NCBI GenBank assembly: GCA_026745465.1
Contig: JACYXH010000320.1
Location: forward strand, 62,001-126,000
Length of the DNA: 64,000 nucleotides
From: Lota lota
Lineage: Eukaryota; Chordata; Actinopteri; Gadiformes; Lotidae
Reading direction: 5' to 3'
Below are positions 26,881-48,700 of the stretch, piece by piece. The notes under the pieces were generated by a model. It did no database searches. It was given only the letters and a program-made list of their open reading frames with translations, and was not told where the DNA came from. The position numbers were made by a program, and so were the translations under genes. Within the stretch, counting starts at the first letter, position 1. Each line of letters opens with the position of its first letter.

Positions 26881-29800
26881 TCCACACAATTCGGAGGATC
26901 ATTGGGTGTGTTTAGTCAGTGTGTGATTGAGTGCTCAGGGTTGTGCCCTGAGGATGCATGTCCGGGCAGGTCACTCCCTGTCTGTCAGACTGGTAATCAG
27001 CTAAATAATGGACGCTGCTATTGGACGGGATTCATCTCCGCTTCACTAAGAGCACTAGCTCTCTCATCTCTCTCCACCCACACCCCCCTCCCCATCCACT
27101 CTCCCTAGCTAATCCATTTGTGTTTTGCGTCTTCAACAATTACTGTTTGCGTTTGCCTGGGTGATCCGAGAATGTTCTTCTCCACCTCCACTTATCTGCT
27201 GAGATTAGGACGCATGGTCCGTGCTGATAATGGCGGTCGGAGGAGCTTCGACACTTCACTTGCTCAGCATTGTTCCTTCCGTTTTAATTTCTTTTGTTTA
27301 TCTTTTATTTATGCAATACTCCTCCTCACCCCCCCCCCCCCCCCCCCAATCCAATGTGTTCAGCTTTTCCTCCTTTTAGTATTGCCTCTAAGCTGCTGTA
27401 TTGATTGAGTTCCTGTGAGAGGCCGTCTGCTTTGCTGAAAGTCTGAACCGACTCTCATTCGCCCTCTAGTGGTGCCACGGGAACACTGCAGCGCCAGAAG
27501 GGGACAGTCCCACTCACATTTCACCTCGGATAAATCTCTGCAAATACAGAGAAAAGAAGCAAACAGGCCATCATTTCTGGCTGGCTGATCGGCAAACATG
27601 CAACGTACGACCTGCAAAGCCACAGACATTTTCAGGATGATGAAACAAACTACTGTGATTGCTTGAGCGGGTGAGACATGAGTTTGTCACTGCGGAGGGT
27701 CGTGTAGTTGACGAGAATAAACACATCTGAACTCAGTTTATACATATTTTTGGATTTATTACAACCATTCAATGTTATATGTGAAAACCAGTAGTATTTA
27801 TTTAACTATTTATAAATAGGCCTACACAGTACCCAGCATTTAGGCCTTCATATTGTGCTAGTGATGCAAAATGAGTACAGTATAGTAAGAATTCACGGTA
27901 GCATGAGTAAATCCCATTTGGACATTAAAAGCACTATTAGCATCGAATGCTAATGAAATGCATTGTATTTGCAGAGCTCAGTTCCTTCGTGGAAAGAGAG
28001 ACAGTAAAAGCCGCAATTACCTTCCGCTACCCTTAGTTACCTGGTTGTACATTCATAAATACTAATAGAACATTTTATTATTACTTCAAGTAAAACGGTA
28101 TGAACATAATTAACAATAAACTGACCAGTTAACCAGTTTAAAGCTGCTGTAGTTACGATTTGAGAGCTGTAAGGAGAGAGCAAAAAGAAAATAACATTTA
28201 GCCGCCATTGAGCAGTGTACAATTACCTCACCTGTGATTGACATGCAAGATGGATTCCCTGAACCAATCAGGGAATAGCTGCCCTGATTGGTAAAAAAAA
28301 AGAAGGTCTCATACAAGGACAGGTGCCACAAGAGCAGTTATTTCCACAGCGTATTTCAATCCCTAATGGCTAAGGGATGAGACTCAATGTTAGCTCTTAA
28401 ATCTTATCTACAACACCTTTCATTTCCCCATTGTTTTTTTGGTAAAACGGTTCAGCAGAAAAAAAAAGGATATAATATGTCAAGAGTCCCTTCTATTCCA
28501 TAGTGAAATCTTTTTTTTATGATTAAAGAACGAGAGCACGACTACACAAGAACAAACGAGCAGCTGCCCGAAATCTTTTAACACCGTTGAAGTCACCAAA
28601 ATAAAATGCATAAATACATACATATTAATAATGAACAATATATTATATCAAAAGGGATACTCCAATGTATTTTGTAGTCTTAATTGAAAGCTAGCTAGAC
28701 ATTTAGCAGTATGCTAGGATACAATATGCCACACGGGCGATCAAACCTGCCCTCCATGCCAACAGCCTCGCGATGAGAGAGCTGGGGACTCGGTTGGGAA
28801 AGTCTGGGAAAAAACCCCCCCGCCAAAAAACCCGCCAAACTACACAAAACAGTAGAATAGCACCTGGGGTGCATTGCTCATCGCCAACATACGTATCGTA
28901 ACAATGTCAAAGTGTTTTAGCCTGGATTATTCCTTTAATGGAACTATGCAGGGTCCTTTTTCTCAGTTCTCTCGAGGAAATGTGTGCAAACTTGTGCTAC
29001 GCTCAGAGACAAAAGGTCCTGTCTAGGAGGGCATTAGTGTTAGCGGTTAGCATTACTGTTAGCGTCACAGGGTCAGTGGGCTAGCAGTCAGTTCATCCAT
29101 ATTAATGAAGACTTACTGGAGGACCACACAGCCCCTCTCCTAACTTCCATCCCTCCGTCCCCCCCAGAGGAGAAGAACAGAGCAGACATGAAATATGCAT
29201 ATCCCAGATATGCATATTATATCATATATAAATGTGTGTGTGAATGTGCGTGCGTGTTAACATACGTAATTAATGTATTTACACCAATAAATATCAATAG
29301 GCAACGGTTACCGAGGCAACCACATTGAGGGATGGATAAAACCGACACATCTGTCATATCAAAATGAATATTAAAATAACGTGATTCAAATGTAAACATA
29401 GAAACTTAAAAGCCGAATTTACATCAAGTAAAGCACAAAAGGAGGGTAGTTATAAGGTGACCCCCCCCCAGCGCACAGCATTTCAGACCACCTGACTGAC
29501 CCGGGGGTCTCAGAAGAAGGGTGAATTATTCAGAAGCCGGTAATGGGCCCCTTTCAGAAAGAGTTAAAAATGCAGATGTTGTAACCTTGGTAACCAAGGG
29601 GAGTTTGGCGCAAGGTCAGTCCGTCCGCCATGGAGACTGGATGTTTCCCGCTCTGCGTCTGGAAGGAGAAGAGCAGAAGATGATGACGATGATGATGATG
29701 ACGACGATGATGATGATGATGATGATGAAGATGATGGTTTGCATGAGGATGGAATCCATCCACACGCACATCTGCATGCAAGCACATTCCACATCCTGCA

Positions 29801-30127
29801 TCTGTGTGCAGTATGTGTGTGCATGCATACTGCATGATTACCCTCTCAATCACACACACGTATTCATAGAGAGTGATGCATGTGTGTAGAAAGGGTGAAA
29901 AAAGTGCATGTTTATATATATGTATATTTATATCACTCTGAAATACCTGTCCCTAACTTTCCAACCGAAATCTTTCCAAATTCTTCCAAAAGGTACACAA
30001 ACAAGTTTCTGTTCAAAACAGCATATAGTTCAGAAGACACCTTTCAAAAGACACAAGAGCCTTTGCAATACAGGCGACATGTGCTTTGTCATAATGATAC
30101 ATCGTGTTATAAATTCAATGTATTTTG

Positions 30128-30299
<172 letters not shown>

Positions 30300-30568
30300 C
30301 GCCTCGTCCTCCCCAGCTCCCCCTCACCTCACGCCCCCAGCTCCCCCTTACTCCCCTTCACCTCACGCCCCCACCTCCTCTTCCTCCCTCTCACCTCACG
30401 CCCCCACCTCCCCCTTACTCCCCCTCACCTCACGCCCCCACCTCCCCCTTACTCCCCCTCACCTCACGCCCCCACCTCCCCCTTCCTCCCCCTCACCTCC
30501 TCTTCCTCCCTCTCACCTCACGCCCCCACCTCCCCCTTCCTCCCCCTCACCTCCTCTTCCTCCCCCTC
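30300..30568. repeat. 36-bp C-rich minisatellite just beyond the mcoln1 stop
   Basis: Imperfect units built from CCCTCACCTCACGCCCCCACC. The adjoining TGA stop of mcoln1 is the last unique sequence before the array. Confidence 0.9.
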
Positions 30569-30569
30569 C

Positions 30570-41169
<10,600 letters not shown>

Positions 41170-41343
41170 TGCGATGCTCCGGCGAATACAGGGAGACGAC
41201 TCAACGAAGCACTTAATTTGGGCAAAATAGACATCACAAAGGGCCAATCTCGGAAATCATGTTTGTTCAATTCAATTATAGGTAAATGACGTCCAATTTG
41301 TGCCGGAGAAACATTTTAATCACAGGTCGCAGCTTCCGACATT

Positions 41344-41364
41344 GTCACGTGACCGTCACGTGAC
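41344..41364. promoter_or_regulatory. Two tandem perfect CLEAR (TFEB/TFE3) boxes upstream of mcoln1
   Basis: GTCACGTGAC occurs at 41,344-41,353 and again at 41,355-41,364, one base apart and 175-195 bp upstream of the mcoln1 start codon. This palindrome is the consensus CLEAR element bound by TFEB, TFE3 and MITF at lysosomal gene promoters, and MCOLN1 is an established TFEB target. The paired, one-base-spaced layout is seen directly; use of the sites is inferred. Confidence 0.85.
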
Positions 41365-42665
41365 CTCAGCATAGCTAGGGCTCTGATTGGAGGTTCAAAA
41401 AAGAAAGCTTTTGTTATTGTTTTCCTTCGGTGCTTTTATTGCTATCAACATATTCCGGCCAATAAAAGCTTCACGAATGCAATGAATAATACATACATTA
41501 TTTAACACACACACACACAATAAACATTATGCAGTTTTTCTGTTTGTATATTTTATTATAAAATACATTCAAACATAAAACATACGAGACTAAAGACACA
41601 ACACTAATATAATACAACAGACATGTGAAGTCAACATACTTTCAGCAGTATGGTTAGACTAGTGTAGTGGCTAGGATGGTGTTACTCGAATCGAGAAGTT
41701 TCCAAACTCTTCTCCTTGTGTTTACCAAGTTCTCTGATCTGTTTGATGTAAACCTCTGGACCGATCTCACTTTGATCCCAGGGAACTAGCCCAGAATGAC
41801 CAGATAAGAGCCCTGCCATGTGATCGGCAGGATAAATTAATCGCATCTGTACTTTGATACAAAGATTCACAAACCCTGTAGTACTAGGACATGTATTACT
41901 AGTTAACTAGACTCAAATAAGGATCCAAATAACCTTTTGGATCACTTTTATTTCAGTTAATGTTTTTTTTATGCTGATTTTTCGTCATGTGAGCTCTGAC
42001 AATCCTGGTATAAAACCTGCAGTAGAAAATATGTAAACTAGTTTCCAAACCAACGTTCCTTCATAGGTCTAATGATGACGAGGAAATGAAACACAAAAGA
42101 CTCAATGCTGGAACTGGTTTGGTCATGTCTGGTGTGGCTCTGTTTGCCTAATCCATCCATTCTATTCACCTGTACACCCATCAAATAATTCAGTCATTCA
42201 TCCATCAAATAGTGCTTCAAACGTCCATAAAAAAATAACAATAAAATTAATTAATCAATCAATCAATCATTAATTTATCCATCCAGCCAACAATTCATCC
42301 ACCCATAAAACCATTCATCCATCTCCCATTCGTCATAATGACAAAATACATCAATTTTGAATCAAACAGGGGATAAACTGTTTTAAACGCCATCATATTT
42401 TCTGCAGGTCCAAACACAGAAAGAGCTTCACTCCTCAGCTCTGGTTAGTCACAGTATGACACTGCCAGACACTGTCTCAATAAATAACCCAGATATACAT
42501 GGTGGCTCATCCTCTAATTTCCAACAACTCCTAATCCAATCTAATCCCACTGTCCTCTCTCACCCTCTCCCTCCCTCCCTCCTTCTCTCCCCTCCCTCCC
42601 TTCTTTCTCTCCTCTTCCTCCCTCCCTCCTTTCACTCATCTCCCTCCCTCATTTTTCAATGTAAT
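41365..42665. other. Intergenic DNA between mcoln1 promoter and trappc5 3' end
   Basis: AT-rich, with a short (CA) run near 41,508 and ATCC-type repeats near 42,240-42,330. No exon seen. The first few hundred bases after the CLEAR boxes may hold further mcoln1 promoter elements. Confidence 0.6.
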
Positions 42666-42675
42666 TTTATTTATT
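42666..42675 (-). terminator. trappc5 polyadenylation signals (two overlapping AATAAA)
   Basis: On the minus strand AATAAATAAA lies about 105 bp beyond the TAG stop. It is the first polyadenylation hexamer after the gene. Confidence 0.6.
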
Positions 42676-42777
42676 AAAAAATCATCAGTCTCTCTCCCCC
42701 TCCTTCTTCTACCCTCCTATCCATCCCTCCCTCCCTCCCTCCCTCTCTCCCCCTCCCCTCTCCCCCTCCCTCCCCCT

Positions 42778-43074
42778 CTACCTGCCGTCCAGTGCCTTGT
42801 CCCTGGCGATGACCGCCTCGTCGAACTTGATCATGAGCGTGGTGCCCTTGTGCCAGTGGGCGGTGACCTTGGCGGGGAAGCCGCTGTGGGTGAGCATCGC
42901 CTCCACCACGCCGCCGGTGAAGGCGGCGCAGTTCAGCGTGCTGTTGTCCCGGGGCACCGAGATGTAGGCGTTGATCAGCGGCTCCTTCTCGATGATGTAA
43001 TACGTCTTGTCGTCGTCGTTGGCCTGCTCCAGCTTGTCAGCCTCGCGCCCGAACAGAGCCTTCCACACGTTCAC
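42778..43074 (-). CDS. trappc5: trappc5 last coding exon (residues 91-188, stop)
   Basis: It begins VNVWKALFGREADKLEQAND and ends with TAG. The acceptor is GGTGCAG|GTGAAC. Using this acceptor gives exactly the 188 residues expected of the family. Confidence 0.93.
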   Translation of the reverse strand: MNVWKALFGREADKLEQANDDDKTYYIIEKEPLINAYISVPRDNSTLNCAAFTGGVVEAMLTHSGFPAKVTAHWHKGTTLMIKFDEAVIARDKALDGR

Positions 43075-43631
43075 CTGCACCCCCAGGGGAGGAAATTAGA
43101 CTAGAACCATCACCTGCACCCCCAGGGGAGGAAGTTAGACTAGAACCATCACCTGCACCCCCAGGGGAGGAAGTTAGACTAGAACCATCACCTGCACCCC
43201 CAGGGGAAGACAGTCAGACTAGAACCATCACCTGCACCCCCAGGGGAGGACAGTCAGACTAGAACCATCACCTGCACCCCCAGGGGAGGACAGTCAGACT
43301 AGAACCATCACCTGCACCCCCAGGGGAGGACAGTCAGACTAGAACCCACGTGTACGTGTACCTTGATGAAGAGCAGGATGTTGAGCACCTTCGTCTCCCT
43401 CTTGCCGTTCTTCTCGCGAAGGACCAGCACGTCCAGCATGCTGCCGCCCACGCTCTGCCCCATGTCCGCTAGCCGCGTCTGCAGCTCTGACACGGAGAAC
43501 ACGCGGCTCTGGCAGTACTGCACCGTCTCGGAGAAGAGCAGCGCGAACGCACTCACGCTCACCTCCGTCTTGGGACGGGTCAGCGGCCGCTCCAGGATGT
43601 TCGACTTCCCCCGCGTAAACCGAGTGTCCAT
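42778..43631 (-). CDS. trappc5: TRAPP complex subunit 5, two coding exons
   Basis: TRAPPC5 (yeast Trs31) is a Bet3-family core subunit of the TRAPP II and III tethering complexes, which activate Rab1/Rab11-type GTPases in ER-Golgi and Golgi traffic. The joined product is 188 residues, the usual length. It runs from MDTRFTRGKSNILERPL through FSETVQYCQSRVFSV and ADMGQSVGGSMLDVL to LTHSGFPAKVTAHWHKGTT and a terminal DGR. The gene lies on the same strand as mcoln1, with its 3' end facing the mcoln1 promoter, and head to head with pglyrp2. Two overlapping AATAAA signals follow the stop by about 105 bp. The coding intron is almost entirely a 40-bp minisatellite whose units each carry the 3' splice site. 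Confidence 0.96.
43075..43345. repeat. 40-bp minisatellite filling the trappc5 coding intron, each unit carrying the acceptor
   Basis: Nearly seven 40-bp units. On the coding strand each ends TGGGGGTGCAG|GTGA, matching the true acceptor GGGGGTGCAG|GTGAAC. The intron is 287 bp and about 270 bp of it is repeat. Confidence 0.95.
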
Positions 43632-43642
43632 CTTGTTTCTTC
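43362..43642 (-). CDS. trappc5: trappc5 first coding exon (11 nt 5' UTR plus residues 1-90)
   Basis: The acceptor TACACAG lies 11 bases before the ATG (43,629-43,631), so the translation start is in the second exon of the transcript. The exon ends LLFIK| with donor ATCAAG|GTACAC, phase 0. Confidence 0.92.
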
Positions 43643-43733
43643 CTGTGTATAAGGACGCACGACATGAAAATGTTTCGATTTGTACTGTCATCGTAATGTA
43701 ATTAGCCAATATACACAGGCAGGCAGGCAGGTA

Positions 43734-43857
<124 letters not shown>

Positions 43858-44099
43858 ATTAGCAAACGTTAGCTCTGCAATTCGTTTCAAAACACATCAC
43901 TTGGGAGAGGGACAAAGCTAATGCATTTACAACCGTAACAGATGGCTACTGTTGTAAGCTTTTAGCTGTGGTTAAGGTAGCATGGTTCATTTTGTTATTA
44001 CAGCGAGAGGGCTATAAACAGGACAGCTATCTCAACGATGCCTAAACGAACTAACTCGCTGACATCTATGAATTAAAAACAACGCATCCGTTATATTAC

Positions 44100-44150
44100 C
44101 TTAGGCTTGCTACTGTTCAGGAGATAAATAAAAACACAGTTCCAGCCGCT
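44100..44150 (-). other. trappc5: Probable trappc5 5' UTR exon
   Basis: On the minus strand a good donor, CCTAAG|GTAATA, lies at 44,099/44,100. It is the nearest upstream donor that could feed the acceptor just before the trappc5 ATG. The upstream limit (transcription start) is not visible, and the end given is nominal. Confidence 0.4.
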
Positions 44151-45199
44151 ACTTCCTGATAATTTGATCATGTGACAGGGAGGCGATAACTGATTGGTCC
44201 AACGACAGGGTAGCTCTCTGGGGTAGATATCAATACAGATGCTGTTTTGCGGAACATGTACTTTTGCAAGAGGAAAATTAATTATGATTGCTTCAGAGCA
44301 AAATTTCTTTCATTAAATTTTTTACAATTATGCAAATTTATAATAAATATATAGAAAATTAAAAAAAAGTAATTTATTGTGGCGGCGGCGAGGGAAAGAT
44401 CAGACGAGAGCCCAGGGTATTGGTTTACTTACGGCTGTGATCGCCACAATACAATATAATAACGTGTGTCAGGGGATGCTATATGGAAGCATAGCTTAGA
44501 TATGCTTGTCTAACTCGGCATACAACATTTAAAGTACATAAAGTACATAATTCATAGTACTACTACTACCTACTCATTAAAGGATCAAGTTCATAATAGT
44601 TTGAAAGGTTTTCAGCCAACAGAGCTGGTCCACTGGGATGCAGCATAGGAATGTTATTGGTTGTAATGGTTTTTGGTCATTGTTAAGTTTCTCAACAAAC
44701 AAAGTTTTCGAGTTTATTTAGGATTTTACATTACTACAACATTCTCATCTCAAAATGGCAGAGCATCCCCAGCAAAAAAAATCCTATAATGCATTCTGGT
44801 ACAGGCCCTACATGAACTATGCATTTATGTCGCAAGCATTCTTAACAAACCATGTATGATATTGCTCAACAGCAGAATATACATCTGACTTGGCACATCT
44901 GACTGAGATTCCCAGAGCAACCACGGTGTTGCCACTCCTTCTCTATTTAAACACTTTGAATAAAAAGACTTGGTTACTTTCTGTAACCTGCTCAGAGCTG
45001 AGGCGCCTGAACACACAAACAATTGGTCGGTGCCAACAGGTACAGGTGCGACCTTCCCAGGAGCAAGACGACAGCCTCACAGGCACATCGAGCATATCTG
45101 TGTACAGGCGTTGCGAAAGCAGCACTCTCCCATTGCACTTGAACAGGAGAGGGAAGTGAAACAAAGGTGAGCGTGCAGCTGTCAGAGGAGACCGCTATC
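44151..45199. promoter_or_regulatory. Divergent region between trappc5 and pglyrp2
   Basis: About 1 kb separates the oppositely directed trappc5 and pglyrp2 genes. CTATTTAAACACTTTG near 44,942 could be a TATA-like element for pglyrp2, and a CATGTG E-box lies near 44,170 next to trappc5. Neither is proven. Confidence 0.35.
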
Positions 45200-45263
45200 A
45201 TGGCAGCTTGCTGGAGATGGACCCTGGTCGTTCTGACGGCGTGGGCCGCCACTCGTCTGGAAG
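45200..45263 (+). CDS. pglyrp2: pglyrp2 exon 1 (signal peptide)
   Basis: It starts at ATG 45,200 and encodes MAACWRWTLVVLTAWAATRL with E, a typical secretory signal. The donor is GGAAG|GTAGGA, phase 1. Confidence 0.85.
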
Positions 45264-45739
45264 GTAGGAATTAGTTTCATAAATCGTGTTTTTCTCAAGG
45301 GCCTCCCTACATGGGCGTACAGGCAGTGGGGCCGTCGTGAAGAGGCAGAGGTGTGTCTGTATCGAGCAGATCTGAATCGAGAGGTCGATGTTGCCGGTCC
45401 CTCAGGGGTAGACTTTGATAGAAGCACATGGACGTACTTTAGGGCCCCATAATGACAGCCGCTGTTGCTGCTGTGCGTATGACCGATACAACTTGAAACT
45501 CGAAAACGTACACTACAGTGACTGGAAATTCTGTATTTCTGCAGTCATAATCACACGCTACGTTGATACAGATCATGTGACTACAACGGACATTCCTGAA
45601 ACCTGTTTTCATTTCTGTTGTTTCCGGTGGTATGTGTGTGTGTGTGTGTATATGTGTGTGTGTCTGTGTGTGGGTGTGTGTGTGTGTGTATATGTGTGTG
45701 TGTCTGTGTGTGGGTATGTGTGTGTGTGTATATGTGTGT

Positions 45740-45787
<48 letters not shown>

Positions 45788-48700
45788 ATGTATGTGTGCG
45801 GGTGTGTGTGTGTGTGTGCGCGTGTGTGTGTGTGAAGCTACCCTCACCTGGCACATGAGTGACTTCATCGCGGCGGTAGAGAAGCTGGAGCTCAGCAACC
45901 CTGGCACGGCGCCAGCTGCCTTGCTCCACGGCCTGCGCCGCTCTGCTTCTCTAGACAACCCCTTCCTCCGGCACTTCCTTGGGCCGTTGGCCCCACAGGC
46001 CAACGCCAACGCCACCCCCCTGTCCCGCTACCTCGCCCGGGCACTGGCTCACCGCGTGCGGGAGGACGGGAGAGAGGAAGGGGTGGTGCTGACGTCGGAC
46101 GGCACCACGGTGGCCCTGGCCCCCCTGCTGCTGGGCCTGGAGGCCGGCTTCCTGTCCACCACGCCCAGGGGCCAGCCCCGGGGCCTCTTCCAGCTCACCC
46201 TGGCCCGAGACATGGTGCTCGCCGTCAGAGACCGCTCGGACCCCCGCGGCCGGTTCCCCGGCGACCGGTTCCCCGACGGCTGCTGGGACAGCCCGTCCTC
46301 CCCCAGGGAGTTCAGCCTGTCGGGGCGACCCCAGCCCCTCACCACCGCTGTGGTACACGGGGGGATGGACGGACTGGTTCTGGGGATGAACGTCGCGTCG
46401 GCCCGACCCAGGGGAGGGGTCTCGTTGAGCGGCCTGCTGAGGAGCTACTACAGCCCCCCTCCGGGCTCAGCTGGAGCTCCAGGTCTCATCGCCTCACAGC
46501 GCAGGGAGAATTTCAGGCAGCTGGTATTATAAATAATATATTATTGAATTATATAATAATATCAAGTACTGTTTCAATAATGTAGTAGCATATCCTAGAC
46601 ACTTTAGGGTTTAGACACTTATGTACAATGGTATAATGTATAAGAAGTAGAGTTTTTCCTTACAGGGTTAGGGGGATATAGCTTGTTTAATGTGGGCCTG
46701 TGAAGCCTTCTGAGATTGTAGCTGTGATAAAGGGCTATAATAATATAAAATTTAGAGTTTAGAAACTTACATCTAATGGTCAATAATGTATACAGTAGCA
46801 TATACTGTCAATAATGTTCGCCTCAACTGTCAATAATGTTAACATTTATCTGCAAAGTATAACCGTAGTCTTATCTCATCTCCTCTTATGTTAGGTGGGC
46901 AGGCAGCGCCCCCTGTTGGCCAGGCAGGTACTGCGGTCGCTGGAGCTCCAGCTCAGGCTGGAGGGTAGACCCAAGATGGTGAAGAAAGAGAGAAACAAGG
47001 TGGTGGCGCTGGTCAACACAGAGATGAAGGAGTTTGTGCTCAAGTTCATGGGTGAGAGAGAGAATGTAGGACTTGATGATCCAACATGAGTTACAAGTCA
47101 CTCGGACCTTCAGGCTGTGGCAGTAGACGCCTGAAAAAGAGGATGTGATTGTCATTCTTCTAAAGTAGCACATACGGTGTAGCAGAAGTGAGAACAAGTG
47201 AGAATAATAAAGCGTGCCATCCAAAATGGGAACAGCCGCAAAGAATGGCTGCACAGCCTGGTTTTTAGAGAGAGTACAGAGTAGCATAGGAATGAGAGCA
47301 CAAGGTTGGTAGCTCCAAAAGGTATAGAGAACTTCCAAGAAGGAAGAAATATCTTCTAAACTATCTTCTAAACTTCTAAATGTGGCACCATGGTGCCACA
47401 TTTACACCACCTCTGTGGCGTTTAGAAGTTTAGAAGATATTTCTTCCTTCTTGGATTTTAGAAGTGCCACTCAAGTCTTCTTCCCCAACGGGTGCCATGT
47501 CTTTCTCCCCAGACTGCCCCCCCATCGTCCCACGGTGCATGTGGCGGGCGGCGCCGTACCGCGGCACCCCCACCCCCCTCTCTCTCCCACTGTCCTTCAT
47601 GTACATCCACCACACCTCCACCCCCAGCGCTCCCTGCCTCACCTTCGAGAGCTGCGCCGCAGACATGCGGGCCATGCAGCGCTTCCACCAGGAGGTCCGC
47701 GGCTGGGACGACATCGGCTACAGGTAGGGGGAGGAGGGGGGAGGAGGGGGGACGACATCGGCTACAGGTAGGGGGAGGAGGGGGGAGGAGGGGGGGAGGA
47801 GGGGGGACGAGGGGGGACGACATCGGCTACAGGTAGGGGGAGGAGGGGGGAGGAGGGGGGAGGACATCGGCTACAGGTAGGGGGAGGAGGGGGGAGGAGG
47901 GGGGGAGGACATCGGCTACAGGTAGGGGGAGGAGGGGGGAGGAGTGGGGAGGAGTGGGGACGACATCGGCTACAGGTAGGGGGAGGAGGGGGGAGGAGGG
48001 GGGACGACATCGGCTACAGGTAGGGGGAGGAGGGGGGAGGAGTGGGGAGGAGTGGGGACGACATCGGCTACAGGTAGGGGGAGGAGGGGGGAGGAGGGGG
48101 GACGACATCGGCTACAGGTAGGGGGAGGAGGGGGGAGGAGGGGGGACGACATCGGCTACAGGTAGGGGGAGGAGGGGGGAGGAGGGGGGACGACATCGGC
48201 TACAGGTAGGGGGAGGAGGGGGGAGGAGGGGGGACGACATCGGCTACAGGTAGGGGGAGGAGGGGGTGTCGGCTACAGGTAGGGGGAGGAGGGGGGAGGA
48301 GGGGGGACGACATCGGCTACAGGTAGGGGGAGGAGGGGGGAGGAGGGGGCGTCGGCTACAGGTAGGGGGAGGAGTGGGGAGGAGGGGGGACGACATCGGC
48401 TACAGGTAGGGGGAGGAGGGGGGAGGAGTGGGGAGGAGGGGGGACGACATCGGCTACAGGTAGGGGGAGGAGGGGGGAGGAGGGGGGAGGACATCGGCTA
48501 CAGGTAGGGGGAGGAGGGGGGAGGAGGGGGGACGACATCGGCTACAGGTAGGGGGAGGAGGGGGGAGGAGGGGGCGTCGGCTACAGGTAGGGGGAGGAGG
48601 GGGGAGGAGGGGGGACGACATCGGCTACAGGTAGGGGGAGGAGGGGGGAGGAGTGGGGACGACATCGGCTACAGGTAGGGGGAGGAGGGGGCGTCGGCTA

